Assembly (NCBI GenBank): GCA_022818135.1
Contig: JAFMSR010000010.1
Span: 15,429,222-15,493,221 of the forward strand
DNA from: Saxidomus purpurata
Taxonomy: Eukaryota > Mollusca > Bivalvia > Venerida > Veneridae
DNA: 64,000 bases
Reading direction: 5' to 3'
Part shown: positions 11,961 to 23,016 of the stretch, piece after piece
How the letters are laid out: every line of letters starts with the position of its first letter
Position numbering within the stretch: position 1 is the first letter of the stretch
Made by a program: the position numbers and the translations under genes
Notes under the pieces: model-generated
What the model was told of the DNA's origin: nothing
The model's database searches: none
What the model saw: the letters and a program-made list of their open reading frames with translations, nothing else

Positions 11961-12227
11961 CAATACCTTTAAACTCTAAAGGCGGAGCTCGTCCAATCAC
12001 ATCGCTGTGAGGAGTTCGATATTTAAAATGTGGTAAGAAACCTCCGGAATGGTACAGAATAACCTGTGCGTAACCACCGTGGTTCAGAACCACCAGAATT
12101 CGTTACAGTTTTATGATAAAATGTTTTATACTGTTTAGAATTAATTTTAGGCAATATAACATTTACTTAAATGACAACATACGACTGGTCTTCATATACA
12201 TAATATTTTTTTGCCAAGATACTGAAA

Positions 12228-13670
12228 TTTTTCCAGATATATACATCAAAACACAGGAAGTTGATATTTTGTCAAAAATAAAAATGATCAATGTATCTTG
12301 CAGAAAAAATTTAACCCCTCTATATATTAAACACCAGGAATGCAATGCCTTCCATACCCCACCCACTTCTCCGATACAAGAATATCTTTTGTAACAAATT
12401 GACAACTGGCTTTTCTGGTCAAGACAATTAAAGTGTTTAAAATTATCACAGAATTTGTCCTTACCTTTAATTTATCGATGTTTTAACTACTGAAAAATCA
12501 TGTCTTTCGCGAAATTTTCCAGAACGTCGACTCCATGTAGTGACGTCACGGCTTTGCGGTACCATATTTTTATAAAATATTATTCTTTTGAAAATTTGTT
12601 CTATGTTTGCAATGTTCTCTTTTCATTTTTTGATAATGAAAATCGGAATTTTTTGTTTGTTATTTTATAGGTGTATTGAATTTATACTTACTACAAAAAT
12701 AAGGGGAAAACCCAATCAAGCAGGGTAACTCTTACAAACGGTGCGTTTAGAACCGAATAGAATTGAAGTTTTTATTTGGGTTTGGGTCAATTTTAGAGTA
12801 TTTACTTCAGTGTTAAAGTTTACTAGTACCACATGACCTGGTCAAAACAAATCTGTGTCCTTCTAAAGGCAGAAAATTGCTTCTTCCTGATGTCATTCTC
12901 GTTTAGCGTGCTTGTACGCACTGGAACGGTACACGGAATTTACATTTAGTTAAAGTGACATTATGCTCATCTTACTGCACATAGTGTATTTTGGTGACAG
13001 TTTTATAAGCAATGTTCGGTAGCTGTGCATTTAAATGTGTTAAACTAATGATAATGCCGCATTAATATTTGAAGTTGGTGCTTTAGAAATTAAAAAAATG
13101 GACTAATAAAATAGTAATTCCTTCCTTGGCAGTGATGTCCCTTGTGTTATTAGTGTTGCTCGGCATTGGAAGGGAAGCAACTCCGACATGCATTTGTTTA
13201 TTTCTTAAATTGACTCTCCCAGTCAAAATAGGAAAAGTAATATTTGGAAAGTTATTATTTCGTACTGGTAGCAGGAAAAGTTTGTTGTATTGGGTCAAAA
13301 GTTATTATTTCCTCTACCCTTTTCACACACACCTATTTCAGCTGGAATTTTACTTTTAAAAAAGGTGCATAATGTCACTTTAACTTTGCTCCGGAAAATT
13401 TCGCGTAAGAGATGCTTTTCAGTAGTTAAAACAACGATAAATTAATGGTAAGGACAGATTCTGTGATAATTTTAAACTGTCTAGACCAGAAAACCCAGTT
13501 GTCAGTTTGTTACAAAAAATATTCTTGTATCGGAGAAGTGGGTGGGGTACGGAAGGCATTGCATTCCTGGTGTTTATATATATAGAGGGGTGATTTTTTC
13601 TGCAAGATACATTGCTCATTTTTATTTTTGACAAAATATAAACTACCTGTGATCAAAATATGTCAGATGG
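12228..13670. mobile_element. Foldback element with ~270-bp inverted arms
   Basis: The left arm (about 12253-12525) and right arm (about 13386-13648) are inverse copies with few mismatches, for example GAAGTGGGTGGGGTACGGAA on the right against its inverse near 12350. Similarity fades to about 12228 and 13670. The ~860-base spacer contains MITE copy 5, whose right end touches the right arm. No coding sequence seen. Confidence 0.88.
12950..13383 (+). mobile_element. TTAA MITE, copy 5
   Basis: TTAA at 12950-12953 and 13380-13383, termini AGTGACATTATGCTCATC and GCATAATGTCACT. Subfamily with the shorter GTGTTGCTCGGCATTGGAAG centre. 77-codon frame at 13126-13359. Confidence 0.88.
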
Positions 13671-14112
13671 TAAAGGACAGACATATGCACACGGACGGAC
13701 GGAAAAAGATCATGTTTTGCAATGAAAACTAATACATACATATAATGTGTACTCACCTACCCGTGGTGTATTTTGTCTATGTCAGTAGTTCTGCAGACCC
13801 TTTGTTTTTCACAAGCACTCATCATTCAGAATGCAATATTGCGGGATCTAATCCAAGTAAACTACAGTACAGCTAAGTTAAAGCACACTTTCTTTAGACT
13901 TTCATGCGATTTTTCATTGTAAAGCAACACATTTCTCCGAGAACGCGAACCAACTTTTTGACGTTTATAACATCGTATGATCCAAAGTAGTCTTTAAAAC
14001 ACTAAGAAAATATCGAAATTTAGTTTAATAATCCTTTTTACAGTAACACAAGAAAATATGATGCGAACTTGACGGCACATGGAACACTATGCACACAAAA
14101 CACGATTTACAC
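13671..14112. other. No gene seen
   Basis: AT-rich; contains a short ACGGACGGACGG run near 13690. Nothing else recognisable. Confidence 0.4.
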
Positions 14113-14543
14113 GATTTTTTCAAGTAAAAATCCAGCTGAAATAGTTGTGTCTAAAAAGGGGTAGAGGAAATAATAGCTTTTAACCCAATACATCAAACTC
14201 TTCCTGACACCAGTACGAAATAAAAACTTTCCAAATATCACTTTTCCTATTTTGATTGGGAGAGTCTTCTTAACAAAAAAAACAAGTGCATGCAGGAGTT
14301 GCTTCCCTTCCACTGCTGAAATCTCTACTAACAACAACAAAAACACAAGGGAGATCACTGCGAAGAAAGGAACTATTATTTGATTAGTCCAATGTTTTTA
14401 TTTCTAAACCATCAACTTCAAATACTAATGCGGTATTATCATTAATTTAACACATTTTAATGCACAGCAACCGAAAATTGCTTTTATAAAACTGTCATCA
14501 AAAAAACGATTTGTACAGTAAGATGCGCATAATGTCAGTTTAA
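14113..14543 (-). mobile_element. TTAA MITE, copy 6
   Basis: Right end GCGCATAATGTCAGT plus TTAA (14540-14543). The left terminus is missing at 14113. Minus-strand open frame 14107-14358 shares KIGKVIFGKFLFRTG with other copies. Confidence 0.82.
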
Positions 14544-15240
14544 TTAATATGCATTATTTCCTAATTCTGACGCTTGCAAAACTTCTAAACCAGAAAAGGA
14601 AAGTTATATTATCTGCTCATATATTCTGCGGATTTCAAATAAAAATAAATCAAACGGAAACAGCGATTGGTTAAAACTAACCTGAGTGTATACAATATCA
14701 GAGAATAAACGAAAACGCTCTACATAACATTTCTGAACATGCATAAACACCAGGCTTGGCCCGAGTTTACATTTACTTAAGTGTTACTGTTTTAGTCTAG
14801 TGTTGCATACATGTCATAAATATATAAATTTATATACATATACATGGCTTATCGGGACCTATGGTGTTACTATATAGCTAGCCGTATGTCATTTTTAAAT
14901 GTAATTAATTTATCAAGCAATAGACCTAATCATTGCCTAAAAATGTTGTCAATTTTAAGACCATTCTAGATATACAATGTGGCAAACTTTTATTTTAATT
15001 TACTCAAAGAAAAAGGGGATTGGTGCTTATCTTAATTCAACCTGCAAGGTCACAATATACAACGCCTTCTCTGTCAATTGGCGCAAATTCGATCACTTGA
15101 TCATAATATACATTTAGCTTCATTCAGTCCATATTACAAATACAAAGTTTATTTTCAACCCGTATGTTACATTTAACATAAATAAACATAAACTATTTTT
15201 ATTTAAGAAATAATAAATGTGTCCCTATATTTTATCGTTA

Positions 15241-15342
15241 AATAAAATACAGTCAGGAATTCGGAGGCGTAGTAATTAAATCACGAGTGCGTAGCACGAG
15301 TGATTTAATGTTTTGCATCCGAATGACTTACTGTATTTTATG
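15241..15342. repeat. Foldback hairpin
   Basis: Arms of ~45 bases: AATAAAATACAGTCAGGAAT on the left against ATGACTTACTGTATTTTATG on the right. Centre GAGTGCGTAGCACGAG. Confidence 0.88.
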
Positions 15343-15661
15343 AAACAATAAAACACAGAGATGCATTTATGTTTCCGATTCTAACACGAAATAGTCTTTG
15401 TAAAAAACCACGAACTATGTTCGACGCGTGCGATATTAACCCAACGTTTTGCCCGTGGAAAACGTGATGTATTTTATCGTTAAATAATGTATAGCTTCTT
15501 TCCCTCTATATATATACGAAAAGCTGCGGATCGTGTTAGTATCTTTATTCACGTTTCATCCATGTAAATATCATACAATACATACAATTTTCTAGAATTA
15601 CATAAAAATTACATGGCCACTCTTTAATAGAGTTACAAGAGACTGACACATATTAATCTCA

Positions 15662-16096
15662 TTAAAGTGACATTATGCACATTTTTAACAGTAAAATTTC
15701 AGCTGAAATAGGTGTGTGTGAAAAGGGTAGAGGAAATAATAACTTTTGACCCAATACAACAAACTTTTCCTGCTACCAGTACGAAATAATAACTTTCCAA
15801 ATATTACTTTTCCTATTTTGACTGGGAGAGTCAATTTAAGAAATAAACAAATGCATGTCGGAGTTGCTTCCCTTCCACTGCCGAGCAACACTAATAACAC
15901 AAGGGAGATCACTGCCAAGGAAGGAATTATTATTTTATTAGTCCATTTCTTTAATTTCTAAAGCACCAACTTCAAATATTAATGCGGCATTATCATTAGT
16001 TTAACACATTTAAAGCACAGCCACCGAAAATTGCTTTTATAAAACTGTCACCAAAAATACATTATGTGCAGTAAGATGATCATAATGTCACTTTAA
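15662..16096 (-). mobile_element. TTAA MITE, copy 7 (best preserved)
   Basis: TTAA at 15662-15665 and 16093-16096 with near-perfect termini AGTGACATTATGCACAT and ATCATAATGTCACT. Open on both strands: 77 codons on - (15685-15918) and 71 on + (15746-15961). Confidence 0.9.
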
Positions 16097-16139
16097 AACA
16101 TGACAAATATAGTGTTTAACACTAGACAATATTTTGATT

Positions 16140-17290
16140 AAAATAGTTAAATTATACATGCTTATCTACATAACCATAATCTATTTTTGGTAAAAAAAAT
16201 GAGTATAAAAATCTTTTGTAATAAAAATATATTGCATAAAAAGGATAAAATTCAATGATAATCCTTGGCAGAGCTGTACGCTCTACAGTTAAATACAAAA
16301 CATTATTTACAAAGTAAAAAATGTCTTTCTTTAAGAACTTCAAAGCAAGTCTTGGCACACAATCTTATCAAGTCTTTGCTGGAGAATAATATAGCAAATT
16401 TATCGGTGTCTGTGAAGTTATCAAAGTGACTAAAACGAGAGTTGGCTTTAAAAATAAGTGGAAAGGAATTTCATCATTCACATGGCAATTTAAAAGTACA
16501 TGTATTTCATTTTCCACACAATCACAAAAAGGACATTTCCTTCCCTTAGATTCTCAAATCTACCTGTCTCAATCCTAACATCGGAATTTGCTAAATGCAG
16601 TTCTATGACCCACGGGTAGTACAATAATCTTCGACCATGTAATCCGTTTTGAACAATTATATAGTCTAAGTTCATTTCTACCACGACCATTAATGCTATT
16701 AATTTCATTTACAGCACTAAACCAATTATGAATATAAGACTCCATAATTTTATTTTCCAAAACACTGACAATTGAAGATGGCAAAGATTCTGTGATATTA
16801 GCATACATATGTAAACCATTCTCATTTAAACATTTCACAACTGAAAAATACCAATTCTTACGAGTGCCAGCTTTAGCAGCCACCCACAGTGCTATTCGCT
16901 TAGTTAGCCTGGATGTATCAAAACTTGATAACTTAGACCAGTAAAGATAAACAGATTTCCACTGGCTGACAACAAGGGGTTTCCAACCCATTTCCCCTGC
17001 CACAGCTGAATTAGGTGTGTATTTTCCAACACCTAAAAAGAACCTCATTGCCCTATTATGCACAGCATCAATACAGGAAAATGTTTCGTATCCCCAGACA
17101 GGTGCACTGTATAACTGGTAAAACTATAGAATTGTACAGTTTTGTATACACATCATAAGGAGCACCACCTAATATTTTACACCTTGCAATTAACAGACCC
17201 AATGCACGACCAGCACTATGCGCAGCTAAGCTATGCATAGCTCTTGACCTACCTAACAACAAAATAACAAGTAGTTCATACAATTATCCC
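16140..17290 (-). mobile_element. LINE 3' part: RT C-terminus and zinc knuckle
   Basis: Reading right to left: RT tail (RAMHSLAAHSAGRALGLLI, LYNSIVLPVIQ), then NRAMRFFLGVGKYTPNSAV, then a Cys/His knuckle visible across frames (KCPFCDCVENEIHVLLNC) near 16490-16560, then AT-rich 3'UTR. Frameshifted, and 5'-truncated at about 17290. Confidence 0.85.
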
Positions 17291-18200
17291 ATATCAATAA
17301 TGATAAAAAAACTATGTAAATGTCTTTTGTTTATTTTGTTATCACATATCATTATTATCAAAACTTTATTAATCAGCCCACTCATTTGTAGATCTAACAC
17401 AATTTCCTTTACAATCTATTTTGTCTGTAAGTTCGTGTATATTGTCTGCAAAATCCTTCTTTGTTTATATTGTCTTCAGAGTTCGTCTGCAAAATATACC
17501 TTTCCGAATCCAATCGTCCCAATCCTATTCGCCTTCGAATGGACAACTCCTTTACTATTTCCGTGCTATCTTAAATTACACACTCTTTGCTGCTAGTAAT
17601 TTACTTACGATATCAATGTTACTAGTCCTGTTTATCTAAAATAATGTTAGTTCAGTTTATTTAAAGGTTTTTGCAAAAGTACAAGTTGAGCTATACATTT
17701 AATAATACGAAACAAAATTGGGCGAAACACACAGGTTCCACTTCCGCAGATTGGTTCCACTTTCGAGGAAAAACATTGTAGAAAACTGTGGGAAACATGA
17801 GCTCCTCCATGGCAAACATTATAAGCAACCTTTAACTACACGTTATTAGGCGCCGTGTAATGAGAAAGAAAACATGTATGTACGATAAGTATTTACATTT
17901 TTTGCAATATAATCTAACTCAAATTTGTCATTGTCAGATATTTAGATTTCAGTGCTCCTTTTCAGAATTCTTTTGTTTATATGTCTGAATCATGTCATCC
18001 AACATGTGACAACACGTGCATCCCATGAAAAAAGTCTAATACTGTAAAATGTTCACAGATAATAGGAAAAATGCTGATAACATCTTTCATTTTTGACCGA
18101 CTTGTCACACCGTATTACTGTGTGTTATTCCAATTTTGAAACATTACGCACTTCTGTATTTATACATGATCGAAACAGCAAAAACAAATCCGCCAAACTA
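17291..18200. other. No gene seen
   Basis: Short overlapping frames only (for example 17300-17596). AT-rich, no motif recognised. Leads into the promoter of inhibitor gene 2. Confidence 0.4.
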
Positions 18201-18222
18201 GGTCACCTAATCTTTAACGCAA

Positions 18223-18239
18223 TTTATATAACAGATAAG
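18223..18239 (+). promoter_or_regulatory. TATA box and GATA site of inhibitor gene 2
   Basis: TTTATATAAC at 18223-18232 followed directly by AGATAAG at 18233-18239, 57 bases before the ATG at 18296. Confidence 0.5.
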
Positions 18240-18295
18240 CTTCAACTGTCTAGCCAGTTCGCAGATTTTAGCAGCGGAAGTCACATGAACTAAAA

Positions 18296-21200
18296 ATGTC
18301 GGCAGCCATATTAGTCTGTGCTTGTGTAATTGGTAAGTTTTGTTGTGGTTTTTTGCTCAAAGCTTACATATTTAAAACATTTGGATGTTCGTTATTGAAT
18401 TTAAGCTAAAATATAGAAATTTCCTATGAATACTTAATTGATCATTTAGTATATATCAATTAAAATCTTCGTTAAAATCATTTTCTGGTAACGTGTAAAT
18501 CAATGGGATTTCAGTGACACGGGTACATATGTAGATAAATGTAACCTATGTTAACACGAAAAGAAACCTGGCCAATGCTTTTCAATATTTCACACCATTC
18601 TAGAGATGACTGGTTATAAACCCAGAGGTAGTCTCACGTATATAGGTGCTATACACCGCGCCAGACGATCTATTCGTAAAAGAGCTAGGTACTTGTACTG
18701 GTACTTGTATCTGCATCTGTCACTTTAACCTGCGCTAGTAAGGAGTCGTGGCAAGTTAAACCGGGGAGATACATTTTTTACATAGATACATGTATATATA
18801 TAATAACACTTATAGTGCTATACAGTATTTCATTAACTGTTATAATAATTGTAAGCTATTGAACATGTATCATGTCTGTATCTCGTGTTTGGTTCATTAT
18901 ATTCATAATATTTCACACGAACATGTTGAATATCGTTAAATCTTTCATTTCTCCTAGCGTTGATTCATTATTTCTAAGATGTTTCAAGCTTCAAAAATCT
19001 AGAGTCTAAATGTAATACAAAATATACGTTTCGAAAAATTATAACAATTAGTACTTTGCGTACGGTAACCAATGTCTTCAAGACTGACATTTTAATATAC
19101 GTCATTATACCACACTTAAAACACTGATATTGCTAGCCGGAGACCATCTGCAATACAGATAGGATATGCTTAAATCAGCATGTGTAAAATATTCTGTTAC
19201 AGATTATAGTCCTTGAATTATAGAGTAACAAACGTGCAGGTTCAGCTTTGATTTGATTTCGTGACCTAGGTTTTTTCAGATATCACGTGACCTTAACTTG
19301 ATCTAAAGTTCATTAAGCAAAACTCTCTGAACAACAGTCATGATTGTTGTTGCCTCTACGATGTTCTCATGGTTTTTACAATAATTTAACCCGGTGTCCT
19401 TGCTTTGAATTCTTACTAGAAGTCACCAAGATAAATTTAACGAAAATTGGGTACTGAATGTGGCGCCTTTGGTGTTCGCATTTATCGTATAACCTAATAG
19501 TTACATCTTTTCTATCATCTTACCTGGTGACCTATAAAGTGACTTTACATTGTATAACTCAATTTCAAGTTCTAGAAAAAAATAGAACGAAGCAAACCGT
19601 ACGTTCATCGAAACTTATGTAAGGGCCGAACGACATATCAAACTTCACCACAACTTTATGAGTCACTCTCCATTATCTACAAAGCTTCAATCGTTCAATG
19701 TAATGCGGAATAAAAATGATGATTTTAAGTGTGTTACAAAAATTGACTTTTCAGGTGTCGCCGTGGCAGAAACATGTAATGGAATTGACACGACCCAGTG
19801 TGCAAACGAGGTTTGTGCGGCTGGGTTTGTACCTACATGTATAACAAACATATGTACATGCAACCCTATTCCCGATCCAACAGGTAACGTTCTGCTTGCA
19901 TTCAAATATGAATAGGAATTTAGATATAACACGTTCCGTTTCAGACTTAAGATTCTAGTAATGAATTGAATATCCGACAAATAAATCAAGAAATTTGATG
20001 CTAGTCCAGTTTATCATACATTTCATAGCTTGCTTAGAAGTATTTGATTACAAATTAAAGTCCGCAGGGGTGACAGTTAAAAGCAATTTCGTAGCGTGCA
20101 TTTAAAGGTAAACAATGATGAGCCGCATTAAATTGAAGTGGTGCTTTAGAAATAAAAGAAAGGACTAAAAAAAATAATCCTTCCTTGGCAGGATCCCTTG
20201 TGTTATTGGTGCTCGGCAGGGAAGGAAGCAACCCGACAGCATTTGTTTATTTCTAAATTGACTCCCCAGTCAAAATAGGAAAAGAAATTTGGAAAGTATT
20301 AATCGTACTGGTAGCAGGAAAAGTTGTTGTATTGGGTCAAAGGGGGGGGGGGGGGGGGGGAGTTATTTTTTTCTTTATTTTACCCTTTTCTCACACACCT
20401 ATTTCAGCTGGAATTTTACTTTAAAAAAATGTGCATAATGTCACTTTAAAGGTTTTAATATCAAAAACTCTTACCATGTGCAACAGCAAGTGATTGCAAA
20501 ATATAATAACCCTCATGCAATTATATATTTCACAGCATGTTCTTCAGTAAGTGATTGAAATATGTATTACACCTGTTACATTAATAATTTTCAATTTCAC
20601 AGCATGTTCTATAGTTAGTGAATGAAATATGCACCACGTCTCTTGCAATTGTATATTTTACAGCATGTTCTACAGTAAGTGATTAAGTGATTGAAATATG
20701 TACCACACCTCTTGCATTAATAAATTTACAGCATGTTCCACAGTAAGTGATTGAAATATTCTCTCGCATTTGTATATTTCTTAGCCTGTACAACAGTAAG
20801 TGAGTGCAACCAGTACTGGGGCTCACATCATTGCAGTCATAATCACAGACAATGTATGAATGGCCATTGCCAATGTGTCCATGGTCATGGTCACGGACGG
20901 AAGGTACCGGTATTAAATTAGGCTAGCAATCATTGTAAATGGCGTGCTAGTTGCGATGATTTGTTCTCGCTATTTTTCATTAATTCAATAATTCAATTCA
21001 CAAAATGATAGACTGCGTTTGTTAGAGTTTGAAATACTCACTTACTTTGATTTTATTCACATCGAAATGTGAAGCAAGCCCTTAGACTTTATTTTCAGTT
21101 TTAAAAGTATCGTTTCACATACATTGATAATTACTGTATTCACAGTTCGCGAATTTTGAACTCGCAATTAAAGCTCTCTACTATCAAATAATGCACACTT

Positions 21201-22152
21201 GTCCCTATTTATAGTAAAAATTATATTTGGGTTTAAAGTATCAGAACAGAACAGAACATAACTTTATTTACCCAAGTTACATATGTAACACATGAGCATA
21301 CAGTGCAAATACATATATATTATTACACGTGTGACATGGTTAATAAACATGTTTCCTTATGTATAAGTACATATTACATATTCTCCAGTGACACTTGAAA
21401 CATGTAAGTTGCGGGTGTGGGTTGGGAAGGATGGCTCAACATCATTACGTACCAGTTTATGTTAGACTTATTTTAACTGTATTGTAATATCATGTTAAAC
21501 ATTGTTAAACACTATAATCTAATTGTTTAATTTGTTCTCACTAATGTTATTGCGAAAGAAAAGTATTTTCCTTTATTTTGTAGAAATGATTTTACATTAT
21601 TTTGTTGCATACATCATTATCTATAATTACATTATGTTGCAGATTTCCGTATGTATTATTATTTTATAAAGTGACATAGCATTTTTTCAAGTAAATCAGC
21701 TGAATGGTGTGTGTACAGAAGTGTAGAGGAAATAATAGCTTTTAACCCTATACACCAAACTCTTCCCGCTACCAGTATGAAAAATAACTTTCCAAATATT
21801 ATTTTCTTATTTGACTGGGAGAGTCAATTTAAGAAAAGAACAACTGCATGGGGGGGGTTTTTTCCCTTCCCCTGCCGAAATCTCTACCAACATCAACAAC
21901 GACACAATCAACTATCATTTTTCGTCCGATTTTTTTATATCTAAAGCACCAACTTAAAACTAATGCGGCATATCTTTATTTAACACATTTAAATGCCCCA
22001 CAACCAAAAAGCTTTTAAAACTGTCATCAAAAATACACCATGTGCAGTAAGATGCGCATAATTTTCCTTTAAGGTTTTATTACGATTTTTCAGTTTTTTT
22101 CTATACTGTTTTACTATAGATCTAACTGTTATTTTGTTTTATTTTTCAGTAA
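18296..22152 (+). CDS. Cys-rich secreted peptide, Cvsi-like serine protease inhibitor, gene 2
   Basis: Coding exons 18296-18332, 19755-19883 and 20785-20903 total 285 nt (95 codons); the stop TAA (22150-22152) is the first codon of exon 4. Signal peptide MSAAILVCACVIG continues into VAVAE on exon 2. Exon 2 has six Cys (CNGIDTTQCANEVC, PTCITNICTC). Exon 3 has six Cys with a His-rich face (YWGSHHCSHNHRQC) and a GHGHGRK tail. Exon 2 is 129 nt exactly as in genes 1 and 3. Very close to gene 3, including homologous intron sequence before exon 2, so the duplication is recent. Exon 3 could instead run on into the intron to a stop at 20919, but the conserved exon 4 acceptor favours splicing. Introns 2 and 3 each carry a MITE, and intron 2 a decoy acceptor array. 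Confidence 0.78.
18605..18725 (+). mobile_element. SINE body fragment
   Basis: GGTTATAAACCCAGAGGTAG, CTATACACCG and ATCTATTCGTAAAAGAG match the body of the SINE at 59927-60185. The tRNA-like head is missing. Confidence 0.6.
20055..20449 (+). mobile_element. TTAA MITE, copy 8, riddled with micro-deletions
   Basis: Both TTAA ends present (20055-20058, 20446-20449), but dozens of 1-5 base losses relative to copies 5 and 7, and a run of about 20 G at 20342. Either decayed or a poor consensus. Confidence 0.75.
20515..20784 (+). repeat. Tandem decoy splice-acceptor units
   Basis: Four irregular 53-68 base units (cores at 20536, 20603, 20664, 20732), each copying the end of intron 2 and the start of exon 3: pyrimidine/AT tract, AG, CATGTTCTACA, GTAAGT, then GATTGA. 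The real exon 3 follows at 20785. Confidence 0.85.
20910..21240. other. Intron sequence, nothing recognised
   Basis: AT-rich part of intron 3 of inhibitor gene 2. Confidence 0.4.
21241..21640 (-). mobile_element. Possible LINE 3' tail
   Basis: Starts with a CAGAACAGAACAGAAC microsatellite, then ATAACTTTATTTACCC, similar in layout to the microsatellite-ended tail of the minus LINE at 48203. No coding sequence remains. Confidence 0.3.
21666..22072 (-). mobile_element. TTAA MITE, copy 9, degraded
   Basis: AGTGACAT at the left, GATGCGCATAATTTTCCT and TTAA (22069-22072) at the right. Many small deletions and a GGGGGGGG-TTTTTT stretch at about 21851. Lies in intron 3 of inhibitor gene 2. Confidence 0.75.
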
Positions 22153-22228
22153 ACATGTGGCAGTGTTCAGCTACATTACTTGGCAAAGACTGCGTTTGCA
22201 ATAACTGTAAAAAGTTTCCAATAATCTA

Positions 22229-22234
22229 AATAAA
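22229..22234 (+). other. Poly(A) signal of inhibitor gene 2
   Basis: AATAAA 76 bases after the TAA in exon 4. Confidence 0.6.
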
Positions 22235-22259
22235 GTAACAATACATTGTTTAGAAATTT

Positions 22260-22935
22260 GTTTTTCATTTTTATGTTTGAGCCATTTGTTGCTGAATTTT
22301 GAAGTTGTGTTGTATCGATTTCATTTGTTACCAAAAAATCCTTTACAACAATAGTCTTTTTAATCTGTTGCCATTTGTGATGATAGATTATTAAAGTCTA
22401 CAGTCGTTCTGGTTCCTTGCAGTATTTCTGAGTTTATGTCGCATAATACAGCAGTAAATTGTTTGATTTGTAGGCACAGCGATAGCCTATCTAATAATGT
22501 CTTTTTTTATTCTAAAAGTTTATCTCGTCTGATTCATTCCTACCGCCATTTTAAGAACTGTTCTTATTGCGATGCGATATATTTTGAACTTTTTCACATT
22601 TTTATTTATTTAAGGGTTTCTCCCTTACTGATGGACTACATTTTTGACAACTTTTGTAGAACATCCTAAGTATTGTTCTTAAAAGGTGTTTACAATGGTA
22701 AATGATAACAATCAGCCTTTTTGGACAATGGCTTCGGCGAATAATTGCCTTTTTCAAGTTTTTTTTACTTAAATATCTGTATAAAGTTTTAGAAACTTGT
22801 GCATTTCGAATTTACAATCGGCACGACCCGCTGTTTACATGGGGACATAGCGTGATTAGATATCTATATTTAGAATGAAGAAAATCACGAATCCTGACAT
22901 GGATTGTGTAACAAAAAGTTAGTAATTAGAGCTAT
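22260..22935. other. Intergenic, nothing recognised
   Basis: T-rich spacer between inhibitor genes 2 and 3. Confidence 0.4.
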
Positions 22936-22939
22936 TAAT

Positions 22940-22959
22940 CTTATCTGCTCGTCATAAAA
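22940..22959 (+). promoter_or_regulatory. GATA site and TATA-like box of inhibitor gene 3
   Basis: CTTATCT at 22940-22946 (71 bases before the translated exon) and CATAAAA at 22953-22959. Confidence 0.45.
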
Positions 22960-23016
22960 CAGAATAGCTCCACATTTTAAAGCAGTTATCAAGTCAGCGA
23001 TCAAAGACCTACAGAG

